Source of the DNA: Emiliania huxleyi CCMP1516
Taxonomy: Eukaryota; Haptophyta; Isochrysidales; Noelaerhabdaceae
Direction: 5' to 3'
Assembly (NCBI RefSeq): GCF_000372725.1
Contig: NW_005198486.1
Coordinates: 7,627 to 54,044 of the forward strand
Length of the DNA stretch: 46,418 nt
The position numbers were made by a program, and so were the translations under genes. A model generated the notes under the pieces. It was not told the DNA's origin. It saw only the letters and a program-made list of their open reading frames with translations, and did not search any database. Shown in pieces: positions 10,829 through 19,884 of this stretch. Numbering within the stretch: position 1 is the first letter of the stretch; each line of letters begins with the position of its first letter.

Positions 10829-12661
10829 ATGAGGTCAGAGACCAACAGGGCAGGCTCGACCGAGCGATCGTCCAGCTCTTCCCCTCAGCAGAGCGGGCGA
10901 GATCTGCGCCGAATTTTGCAATCGATTGCTCTGCCGCCGCTGCTCGATGAGCTGGCCGAGGTAGCCTTTCCGTCGCCGCTCATGGAGCTGCGCAGATTCT
11001 TCCGCGGTCCTGCGAGCGCCTTCAAGGTGTTCCTGGACGATGCGTGCGGCATGCCTTCCAACTGGCGCGAGACATGGAGCGACTCAAAGCAGTGGGGCCT
11101 CTGGGGGAACCAGCACTGGCCCACCAAGTACGGCGCGCAGGGCTTCATCCCCCATATGGTCGACAACTCTCCCTTCGTCACGGCCAACTGGAGCGAAGCA
11201 GCTGCGTCAATCGTCGTGCTGTTCGCACGGCACCAAGCGTCTGGGGTGGCGATCGGCCAACAGCAGTGCCTGCAGCGCCTCGAGACCCGCTCGCCTGCGT
11301 GGCGAGCGACGCGCGGCGCGCGCCATTTTTTTATCTTCACCGATTCGCGAGGACCGTGCTGCCTCGGCGGCCAGTACAAGGACGTGAGCTTCCTTGGGCA
11401 CCATATCATCGGCCCACATGCGGAGCCGGTGGGCTTGCGTACCTTCACCCGCAACGGCCTCGCGCCGCCGATAAGCTGCTACGACGCGCGCAAGGACGTT
11501 GGTATTCCAACGCCCAACATCCACTTCCCGCGCACGCCCTACGCTGGTCCGCTGCTCGCGCGCACTGCGGCGGCGGCGACGGCTCGAGTGCGCTCAGCAC
11601 CATCGCGTAAGCTGCTAATGTTCTACGCGGGGTGGAACTACGGCGAGCGCATGGCACTCGTGAAAACGTACCGCAACGACTCTGACCCACGCGTGCTTGT
11701 GCGTAGCTCGGTGCCATCGCGTGAGTACGCGGCGAACATGCTCGATGCGCGCTTCTGCCCCGTGTGCGGAGGGTACTCACAGTGGACGCCTCGGCTTGCG
11801 GAGGCGTTGCACTACGGCTGTGTGCCGGTCATCCTGTCGGTGCATCTCGAGCCTCCGTGGTCCGAGCTGCTCGACTGGAGCACCTTCAGCCTGCGAGTCC
11901 ACCCGAGCCAGATCCGATCGCTCAAGCAGACGTTGCTCCGCGCCGAGCAGGAAAACTACGAGGCGCTGCACCGCGGCGTGCTGCGCGCGCGTGCCGCGCT
12001 CGAGTACCACCTTGACGAGTACACCGGTCGCGACATGCTGCCGCTGCTGCTGTGGCAGATGCACCGCCGGCTGCTCGATGGACCGCCGGCAGCGCCTCGC
12101 GGCGTGCGCCAAGTGTACAACGATGTGAGGACGGACCACGACTACAGCGCCGCACTTGCTCATGCACGCGGCAGGGCGGCGCACGTCGTGGAGGCGCACG
12201 CTGAGCTGACGGTGGAGACGGAGGAGGGTAAGCAGCGGTGGCAGTGCTCGACTTACGATGCCTGCATGTGTTCGTGTGTCAAGTGGACTGACGAGCTAGA
12301 CGATGTGCTGCTGACGGCGATCGAGATCGAGGGCAACCGCTCCGTCTCGCCGCTGTGGCGCGCGCGCCGCTCCTCCTTTGAGGAGAGCAATGCGTGGATG
12401 CAGCTGATGCGCCAAGTGCGCTCGACTGCTGGCAATCAGGGCAGGCGGCACCGTCTCACGGACGGCATCGGCGCATCGCCGAACCTCGCTCTCGCCATCC
12501 GCCGCCATGCGTACCATCTTCTCAGCCAGACGGGACGAGCCGCGCTCCCCTCGACACGGCTTCGTGACGTCTCCGCGCGCATCGCAGCCGTCGCGGAAGA
12601 GGTGCCGGCGGCAGATGGCACCGATCGGACCAGCAGGCGGCGGGTGGCAGGCCCTGAGTGA
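10829..12661 (+). CDS. Exostosin-like glycosyltransferase (GT47 family)
   Basis: A 610-residue intronless protein from an ATG at 10829. Exostosin-type GT47 enzymes transfer sugars from nucleotide-sugar donors in the secretory pathway. Family features: KLLMFYAGWNYGERM (start of the exostosin core, about residue 260), then VLVRSSVPSREYAANMLDARFCPVCGGYSQWTPRLAEAL, followed by HYGCVPVILS and the acidic-tryptophan segment LEPPWSELLDWSTFSLRV, typical of the nucleotide-sugar binding half. After about residue 430 comes a Cys-containing tail (CSTYDACMCSCVKWTDEL) that I do not recognise. No N-terminal membrane anchor is obvious; the start could lie further upstream if an exon was missed. Acceptor and sugar are unknown. 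Being intronless, it differs from most neighbours. Confidence 0.82.
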   Translation: MRSETNRAGSTERSSSSSPQQSGRDLRRILQSIALPPLLDELAEVAFPSPLMELRRFFRGPASAFKVFLDDACGMPSNWRETWSDSKQWGLWGNQHWPTKYGAQGFIPHMVDNSPFVTANWSEAAASIVVLFARHQASGVAIGQQQCLQRLETRSPAWRATRGARHFFIFTDSRGPCCLGGQYKDVSFLGHHIIGPHAEPVGLRTFTRNGLAPPISCYDARKDVGIPTPNIHFPRTPYAGPLLARTAAAATARVRSAPSRKLLMFYAGWNYGERMALVKTYRNDSDPRVLVRSSVPSREYAANMLDARFCPVCGGYSQWTPRLAEALHYGCVPVILSVHLEPPWSELLDWSTFSLRVHPSQIRSLKQTLLRAEQENYEALHRGVLRARAALEYHLDEYTGRDMLPLLLWQMHRRLLDGPPAAPRGVRQVYNDVRTDHDYSAALAHARGRAAHVVEAHAELTVETEEGKQRWQCSTYDACMCSCVKWTDELDDVLLTAIEIEGNRSVSPLWRARRSSFEESNAWMQLMRQVRSTAGNQGRRHRLTDGIGASPNLALAIRRHAYHLLSQTGRAALPSTRLRDVSARIAAVAEEVPAADGTDRTSRRRVAGPE

Positions 12662-13569
12662 CCACCTTGAGGGGGTGCTGCATCAAACCCGCCACGCAGT
12701 TTTCTCGCCTCAGACCCTCTCACGCTCTCACCTCCGCGAGCAGGGCCCGCCCCTCGCTCAGCAACGACACCCCAATTATTTTGCGCTGTGAAAATAACGC
12801 CACCACAGCATAGAAAGCGCGATCGCAATGCACGCGCGCTTTTCATTACAAATGCGAACATGTATGCACATCGACATTTTGAAACGGGGCCCGTGCCCAG
12901 AATCCAGTGAGCAGTGACAGTGTACTAGTACTGGCCCCACGCGCGCGCCCCTCAGCTACACGGCCACGCCCCAGTGCCAGTGGTCAGCCTGTCAGCCAGT
13001 GTGCTCACTGCTCAGCCTCAGTTACGTGTCCCGGTTGTCGGCGCAACACGACAGTTAACTGTATTTTAATCATCACAGAACCACTGGTGGGAGATGAAGG
13101 AGTAGGAGTGTCTGGGTCTGGGACTCGTCAATCGTCATGCCGCGCCTCTGCTCGCAACCACTCATCCAATGAACTGTCGTCACCCATGAGTGCGAGATAG
13201 GGCTGGCGGCTGGCCGCTAGCCTGTGAGGAGGGCGTCCATAGACACCTCACAAGACCCCACACACGGTCTCGTCCGTGCCTTGCGGCCGGCGACTAGATT
13301 GCTAGAGGCAGAGCAAGCCTGCTCTAGTCTCACACGTTCGCCCCTGTCGCCTGTCTGTGTTGTTGTGCTGTCTTGGAGTGCTGGGGGGGGCGACAGGGGG
13401 GACGTGGCCTGAGTGATGTGTACGCCCACTCAGGATGTGTGGCAGCCACGCTGGCTGTGTGTCTTGTGAGCCTGTTTGTGTCTGTGTGCGGCAGGGCAGA
13501 CGGTGTGGTCGAGCTCCCTTGCGCCCCGTGCGGTGTGTTAGGCGGCGCTTCGGTGGCGGTGTAGCCGCC
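12662..13569. other. Intergenic, no gene recognised
   Basis: This region lies downstream of the glycosyltransferase stop. Less GC-rich sequence with TTTCATTACAAATGCG and TTTTAATCATCAC patches probably includes the 3' UTR. From 13370 on it is rich in TGTGT runs. No conserved reading frame. Confidence 0.5.
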
Positions 13570-13643
13570 GAGTAGGGGCGAGTGAAGCCCGGCATCGTCT
13601 ACGCCTGAGTAGGGGCGAGTGAAGCCCGGCATCGTCTACGCCT
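13570..13643. repeat. 37-bp perfect tandem repeat, two copies
   Basis: The unit beginning GAGTAGGGGCGAGTGAAGCC is present at 13570 and again at 13607. It lies just upstream of the satellite region, and its start (CCGCCGAGTAGGGG) resembles the satellite's CCGCCGAAAGGCGG. Confidence 0.9.
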
Positions 13644-13796
13644 GACTCCATAGGTACACTGACCTGCTTTCGACAATACAAAAGACAAGAAAAGGGACGG
13701 ACGGATCACGCGGGAAAAGATATTACGCGGGGCAGGTGTGAAACGGGCTACCCCGACATGGGGGTAGTCGCACTGTGTGTCGCTCGTGCGTGTCGT

Positions 13797-13880
13797 CATC
13801 ATCTGTCTCGCGTCCACCCATACCGCGTTGGTGCGTGTCCAGTCCGAGCCTGACTGTTCTTCACCTTCCTACATACATAC
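13797..13880 (+). repeat. Dispersed repeat shared with 44.27-44.35 kb
   Basis: CATCATCTGTCTCGCGTCCA, CCCATACCGCGTTGGTG, GTCCAGTCCGAGCCTG and CTGTTCTTCACCTT occur in the same order and strand at about 44270-44340. There the segment precedes the RNase H relic. It is probably part of one subtelomeric element family. Confidence 0.8.
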
Positions 13881-14479
13881 CGATACCGAGACTGAGGTGG
13901 GCGCGCTGCGGTCGCACGTCTAGGCGGAGGGGAGGGTGGGGTCTAGCGTGCCAGGCTGGTTGGGGGCGAGGGGGTGGCCACTGCTGCCGCCTCCTTTCAG
14001 GGCGGCGGGCCGCCTTTTGGGCCGTCCGACGGCGTTGATGTGGGGGTGAGGGGTCTCCTTGTGCACCCGGAGCCCACATCAGCGCCGTCTAGCCGCCGAA
14101 AGGCGGAGTGGAGGGTGGCGTCTAGCGTGCCAGGCTGGTCGGGGGCGAGGGGGTGGCCACTGCTGCCGCCTCCTTTCAGGGCGGCGGGCCGCCTTTTGGG
14201 CCGTCCGACGGCGTTGATGTGGGGGTGAGGGGTCTCCTTGTGCACCCGGAGCCCACATCAGCGCCGTCTAGCCGCCGAAAGGCGGAGGGGAGGGTGGGGT
14301 CTAGCGTGCCAGGCTGGTCGGGGGCGAGGGGGTGGCCACTGCTGCCGCCTCCTTTCAGGGCGGCGGGCCGCCTTTTGGGCCGTCCGACGGCGTTGATGTG
14401 GGGGTGAGGGGTCTCCCCGGGCACCCAGAGCCCACATCGACGCCGTCTAGCCGCCGAAAGGCGGAGGGGCGGGTGGGGT

Positions 14480-15148
14480 CTATGTAGCTAGCGTTCTTGG
14501 CGAATGTCTCGAAATGGCCAGCAGGCGCTGTCTGCTCGCGGTCTGTGCGGGCCGCTCGTCCTCCTCGCCCTTCTTTCGTCCTCCCGTCCCTCCCCTCCAC
14601 CATGGCCTTCTCGGCACTTCTTTCTCCATCCGCCTCGCCCTGCCTTTTCGCATCGTGCCGTTCGCCCTCCATTCGGTGACCTCCATGGCTGTCCGCCCCT
14701 TTTTGGGTGGCGCTCTCGATACGGTTGCGTCAACCTCGACGTCGCTGTCGCCCTCCCCGTCCCCGCCGGCGTCCGTGCCTCGGTTCGCGTCATCGGTAGC
14801 GTCTCCGTTGTTCCCTCGTGCCCCGCCGTCGCCCTCTCTGCTCGGGCCGTTAGCGATTTCGCTCCTCCTGCGTGTCGCCCCTCCGTCCCCTCCCCTTTCT
14901 TCGTCGTCATCGTCGCTGTCGCGAAAGCCCTCCGGTCCCTCGATTCCCTCGCCTATCCCCTCCGCTGCGTCGTCCCAGTTTATATCCTCATCCTCTGCGC
15001 ACGTCGCGTTGGCTTCCTCTCTCCCCCTTTCCTCCCTGCCCCTCTCGCTGTCTGGTGTTAATGGACCCCCTTCCTCTCCCTCGCCACCGTCACCGTCTCC
15101 ATCCCCGTCGCTACCGCCCTCCATGCCTTGTGCACCCTGAGCCCACAT
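14480..15148 (-). CDS. Acidic/charged ORF inside the satellite, unrecognised
   Basis: A 222-codon frame whose ATG at 15148 lies in satellite sequence. It is rich in Asp, Glu and Gly (runs such as GDGDGDGGEGEEGG and DSDDDDEERGGDGG), then becomes basic (RRPWWRGGTGGRKKG). No catalytic motif is seen. Its less extreme GC content and its setting in a repeat array suggest a repeat-element ORF or a chance frame. The opposite strand is also open, so translation is unproven. Confidence 0.25.
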   Translation of the reverse strand: MWAQGAQGMEGGSDGDGDGDGGEGEEGGPLTPDSERGREERGREEANATCAEDEDINWDDAAEGIGEGIEGPEGFRDSDDDDEERGGDGGATRRRSEIANGPSREGDGGARGNNGDATDDANRGTDAGGDGEGDSDVEVDATVSRAPPKKGRTAMEVTEWRANGTMRKGRARRMEKEVPRRPWWRGGTGGRKKGEEDERPAQTASRQRLLAISRHSPRTLAT

Positions 15149-15336
15149 CAGCGCCGTCTAGCCGCCGAAAGGCGGAGGGGCGGGTGGGGTCTAGCGTGCC
15201 AGCCTGGTCGGGGGCGAGGGGGTGGCCACTGCTGCCGCCTCCTTTCAGGGCGGCGGGCCGCCTTTTGGGCCGCCCGACGGCGTTGATGTGGGGGTGAGGG
15301 GTCTCCCCGGGCACCCGGAGCCCACATCAGCGCCGT

Positions 15337-17183
15337 CGTCTGGGGGGGCGACCCCCCCATCTTTGTTTACCGAATGCGTCTCTGGATTAGAGTGCGTCTA
15401 GTAGGCCTCCTACTTAGACGCTCGCTGTCCTCGGTATGCTCGAGCATCCTAAGATGCGCGAGTCTATATTAGTTGCTCCGCGCATCCCGAATTGCTCGCG
15501 GCATCTCCGATTGGCGTTGCTGTCTCAAAAGACGCGCCGTGCATACTGTGAACAGCGCGTGTCTCAGAAGACGCGCGCATATTTTGAACAGCGTGTGGAT
15601 CTCAAGAAATACACGCACGTATAAAAACAAAAAAGAAAACGAAAACTCGGTGTGGCGAGCGCTGCGCGGCGGGCCGTGCCCCCGGCTGTGCGCCGCGGCT
15701 GCTGCGCTACTACTCGCACAGCCGCGGCGCGCCCACCCGAGCACTCGTGGGTGGGCGCCCTATAGCCTCTCCGCGCAACGTGCTGGGGCACGGACAGCGG
15801 CTCTCACGTGTGGCAGCGGCAGCAGGCCCACCGCTGCACCGACTCACACTGAACAGCACGCACAGGACACAGTCACAGAACACTGCCCCTGACGCCACTC
15901 ACGGCCACGGGCTACTCAGACTTGGACACAGGCACCTCGCTTAGCACTCCGTGCACGTGGCTGCCGGTTGCCGTCACCAGCGCCGCTTCCTGCCCAGATC
16001 AAACACCTGCGACGTGGCGGAGGCGATGAGCGGCCCGCGGTCGCCGTGAGAGCGCGCGTGGTGGGCGACGGCTCACCGATCGAGCGGAAGCGGTCACGCT
16101 GTGGGGGCGGCGGAAGCGGTCACGCTGTGGGGGCGGCGGCGAGGCGGGCAAGCCACCCGCAGATCCCCAGAAGGACGCCGTCGCGAGGTCGAGGGCGGGC
16201 GGCGGGGGCGGCGAGAGCGAGGCGCGAGGCGCGAGGCGGTGTTGGCGGCGGCGGTGGCGCGGGCGGCGGCGGTCACGGAGCGGGGGCGAGAGGGTGGTGG
16301 CGAGCAAGACACCCGTGCGCGCTGCGCGGTCGCCGTTCTGACTCACATGCCTGCGGACAGCGCCGACGGGTGGTGAGGAGGGCGGCGAGCCGGCGGGCAC
16401 GGTGTGCGCGCGGTCGCCGCGCGCTGGTGGGCGACAGCTCACCGAGCGAGGAGCGAGGAGCGAGGAGCGAGGAGCGAGGAGCGAGGAGCGAGTCGGGATG
16501 CCCGGTCCCTCAAATCGCCAAGTCAAACAAGAAAAACCGCGCCGCTGGCCGACTCTCGGAAGTACGCTGTCTTCCGTGTCTAGGCGCACGCCCACGCCCT
16601 CAGCCTCGAACTGGCCCCGCTACCTGCCGCGCAAACTGGTTGGTGGGGGGGGGAGGCGGCGTCGCCGTCGGATCGTCGTAAGCAGTGCATGCAACTTTGG
16701 TCTTTGCGCCCAGAGCTCGTGGCGCGAGCAGATGCATGCGCGGTGCTGAGAACCTGGTTCTCCAGGAGGGGCAGGCCGCGAGGAGAGACCTCACACGAGC
16801 ACTCAAGGCAGGGCCCCCAGGGGGTGCCGAGAGATCACACCGCCTTTTCGTGCTCCCTGGCTCCCTGCTCCCCCCTCGGTGCCCGGTGCACCCGACACAC
16901 GGTGTCTCCTGAGACGCTTCCCTGTCCAAGTATAGTAAAATGTGATCTAGTATGCAAGTGCCATCTCAGAACAGCTGTGCATCTATAGATGCTTGTGGCG
17001 TCTAAGATGGAACGCGTAACAAAAGACACGGCGCGGCTATCTCCAGGACAGCCATCGCATCCTAGAATGCCCTGTGTACCCGAGACACATGGTATCTTTG
17101 AGATGAAAAGTGCGTCCTAGAATGCGTTTTTGCATTCTAGGACGCATCGGTAAACAAAGATGGGGGGGTCGCCCCCCCAGACG
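15337..17183. mobile_element. DNA transposon-like element, 1847 bp, 43/44-bp TIRs, CGT target duplication
   Basis: The left end (15337-15380) starts CGTCTGGGGGGGCGACCCC. The right end (17141-17183) is its reverse complement over 43 bp, with a single extra A in the left copy. Both sides are flanked by CGT (15334-15336 and 17184-17186). Removing the element plus one CGT restores the 179-bp satellite exactly (GCGCCGT|CTAGCC). Subterminal DNA carries several short palindromes of the type GCATCCTAGAATGC and GCGTCCTAGAATGC. The interior (15.9-16.9 kb) is low complexity without a recognisable transposase, so the copy looks non-autonomous. A 3-bp duplication occurs in CACTA and PIF/Harbinger families, but the terminal bases match neither; the superfamily is unassigned. 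Confidence 0.9.
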
Positions 17184-17502
17184 CGTCTAGCCGCCGAAAG
17201 GCGGAGGGGAGGGTGGGGTCTAGCGTGCCAGGCTGGTCGGGGGCGAGGGGGTGGCCACTGCTGCCGCCTCCTTTCAGGGCGGCGGGCCGCCTTTTGGGCC
17301 GTCCGACGGCGTTGATGTGGGGGTGAAAACACACAAGCCAAACACCCGAGGCGCGCCCCCCCGGCAGCCGCTCGTGCTGGCACGGGCAGTAAGCCTGCGG
17401 GATGCGTGCCTGCTCACACGTGCGGCTCGGCGGGATTTCGTCCTCCAACAGACTGAAGCGCCACTCGGCGACGCCCGTCGGCGGCGGCGGCGCGGCAGCG
17501 GA

Positions 17503-17533
<31 letters not shown>

Positions 17534-18273
17534 GCGGCGGCGCGTGGGCGCACTTCGGAGCTAGTGAGACCGTGCCGCCGCGCGCGCGACGACTGGCGCT
17601 GGCCCGGGCGTCCGAGGAGGACGCCGCGCAGCGTGGCGTACAGGTCGTGGGCGGTGGACAGCCGCTGCGCGTTCGTGCGCAACCGCGCCACGTCGGGCAC
17701 GAGCGCGCGCGGCACGAGCAGCCGCGCCCACGGCGCGCGCTGCTCCCACTGCGTGCCCAGGTCGAGGATCTTGGGTCCGTCCTGGACGCCGTGGTCGCCG
17801 TGCACGAGGACGAGCGTGTCGGCCTCCGGGCGGCGCAGCAGGCCGTCGAGGAAGTCGGCGAGGTAGCCGTCGTACGCGGAGAGCCCCGTCATGTGCTGCG
17901 CGAGGTCCTTGCCGTACTGCCCCTCGTGCACTACGTTCGCGCTGTAGACGGCGAACTTGGGCACGCCGTCCGTGTAGCGTCGCCACATCTGCTCGAGCTG
18001 CGTGAGCGGCCAGCGCAGGTGGGCGTAGGCAGGGGCGCCGTCCCCCGGCAGGAAGGACTTGTAGCCGCGGCCGCTCCGCTCTGAGAGCCGACAGTGCAGC
18101 GCGTGCAGCTCGTGATCGATCGCCGCGCGCACGCCGGACGCGTTGATGAGCCCGTCGACGGCCCACGGCGAGCCTGTGGTGCAGATCTCCTCACCGAAGT
18201 ACGTCGCGTAGCCGCGCCGCCTGGCGATGGTTCTGGCGGCGGGGTTGTGCCGGGGATAGGTGGAATGGGGCAC
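17137..18273 (-). CDS. DUF229/sulfatase-like protein, 5' incomplete
   Basis: A member of the alkaline-phosphatase-like fold of sulfatases and DUF229. The frame reads RRRGYATYFGEEICTTGSPWAVDGL, then PKFAVYSANVVHEGQYGKDL, then TLVLVHGDHGVQDGP, the His-Gly-Asp-His metal-binding region. Near the end WRFSLLEDEIPPSRTCEQA..CPC resembles the usual DUF229 C-terminal cysteine segment. An Ala-rich insert precedes it. No ATG lies at the 5' end: the frame comes out of repeat-bearing sequence at about 18270 and upstream exons, including the catalytic residue region, were not found. The last 60 or so codons read through the 179-bp satellite and into the inverted-repeat end of the 1847-bp element, with the stop at 17137. 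The gene may be a decaying partial copy. Confidence 0.65.
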
Positions 18274-18289
18274 GCGGGGGCTGATGATC

Positions 18290-18362
18290 TGTGGTTCTCG
18301 AGGTTCTCGAGGTGGATATCCTTTGGCCGCGTTGGGTAGCGAGGATTGGTGTGATCTGTGGG
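18290..18362 (-). repeat. Inverted copy of the 31.5-32.1 kb subtelomeric repeat
   Basis: On the minus strand this reads CACACCAATCCTCGCTACCC, then ACGCGGCCAAAGGATATCCA and CCTCGAGAACCTCGAG. The same string is at about 31750 and 32050 on the plus strand. Here it probably lies in an intron or just upstream of the DUF229-like gene. Confidence 0.85.
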
Positions 18363-18775
18363 CGGGACTGAGCTAGGACTGAGGAACCACCCAACCACCC
18401 TGACCGCCTCCTCGTGGGCGGGCTACTCGGGGTCGGTCGGGCCGAGATGCGAGAAGGGGGGGGGGGAGGGGCGAGCAACGGGCAGAGCCGACTCGACGAA
18501 ATTTAAGGTTGTCCCGACACCTATGCGAAAAACTTGTCAGTGCCACATATGTAAGGGGTCATTAGCAATCAAACTGATGTACTCCCCAGCATTGTCTACA
18601 CCGTTACTGTAGATGCGTTCAAGAAAAAAGACGCACGAAGTGGGCCTTGGGTGACTGTGGCGATCATCCCACTATTGATCGATGCTCCACGAGATACGAC
18701 CTGTCACCCGTGGCTCCACCGCGGAGTGACATATCAGCTTGAACGACAGGCCAACTTGCAGCACCCAGCAGGTTA

Positions 18776-18855
18776 GGGAGGGGTTCAGAAGGGTTCAGAA
18801 GGGGTTCAGAAGGGGTTCAGAAGGGGTTCAGAAGGGGTTCAGAAGGGTTCACACC
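18776..18855. repeat. GGGGTTCAGAA minisatellite
   Basis: Six tandem units of 10-12 bp (GGGTTCAGAAG) lie about 270 bp upstream of the lipase gene. Surrounding 18400-18770 shows no coding signal. Confidence 0.85.
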
Positions 18856-19128
18856 ATGATGCAACCGATTGGTTGGCATCCGTAGAGTGAGAGGCGCCAG
18901 GGGCCCAGCGCGGCGCCCCTTGAGTGCTTTATACCGGATTTTGATGTTAGTGGCAAAACCGCGGAACCGAAAATGGCGTTTAATTTTGCGCCCCTGCTGC
19001 GCCCCGCCTGCGGCGGCGCTGCGCGCCGCTTACGCGCGCTGCGCGCTTTCTTTTCTCTCTTTTCACACTGTAATTTTACCAAAAAAATGCCCTTTTTTGC
19101 TCTCTTTTGTTGGCGCGCCTTCGCGCCG

Positions 19129-19741
19129 ATGACGCTGCCTCTCTCCCTCCTCCTGCTCGCCTCGGACGCCCGCCCGCGGCTTCTCGCGAGCGAGGTCTCG
19201 TCCCAGCCAGTGCGTCAGCCCGTGGAGCGGCGCGTCCTCCCGTACGAGCCGCTCCTCGTCAACCGGGAGCGACGCGGCCGCGACCAGCGCCACTCGTGGG
19301 TGCGCGGCGTGGCGGCGCTGCACCCGGCGCTGCGGCTCTCGGCTGCGGCGGCGGCGCTCGCGCTCGTCGCCGCTCGCAGCGGCCTTGGCGACGACGTCTG
19401 CCTCGCGCTGCGGCTCGGAGGCAGCCTCCTCGCCTGCGCCGCGGCGCTCGAGCTCGGTTCGGCGGCGGCGATTGCGGCGGCGGCGGTGTTGGTGGCGGTC
19501 GTGTCGTGGGTGCGCGGCGAGCGGGAGGAGTCGCGCGACTTTGAGCTGACCGAGCTCGGCCTCGCTGCCGCCGCCTCGAGCGCGTCGTATGCTCCGCCAG
19601 GCCGCCCTCTGCTAGTGATGCTCCTGCTAGTGATGCTCTGCTGGTGATGACAGTGAAAGAGGCGAGAAACAGCGAAGCCATGACTGAGGCACCGGAAGCT
19701 GTGGGTGGGCGCAGGAGCGGAGAGACGGCCACACGGGGATC

Positions 19742-19824
<83 letters not shown>

Positions 19825-19834
19825 CCACACACAC

Positions 19835-19884
<50 letters not shown>

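Larger units (their letters stand above)
13915..17330. repeat. 179-bp satellite array, interrupted twice
   Basis: The marker GTCTAGCGTGCCAGGCTGG begins at 13941, 14120 and 14299. The shared GTCTA that opens it recurs at 14478 before diverging. The period is 179 bp. Full or partial monomers recur at 15130-15336 and 17184-17330. Each monomer contains the hairpin CCGCC-GAAA-GGCGG and a pyrimidine tract ending CCTCCTTTCAG. The array is broken by a unique 650-bp acidic-ORF segment (about 14485-15130) and by the inverted-repeat element at 15337-17183. The sequence resumes in register after the latter. Confidence 0.92.

Noticed and set aside
13915..14480. Structural RNA gene cluster in the 179-bp repeats (GNRA-like hairpin)
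   Set aside because: The CCGCC-GAAA-GGCGG hairpin is conserved only because the whole monomer is; no promoter or known RNA family is evident.
15968..16681. 237-codon frame inside the inverted-repeat element as a transposase
   Set aside because: Sequence is low complexity (GGCGG and GAGCGAGG runs), has no D/E-rich catalytic pattern, and all frames there are equally open.
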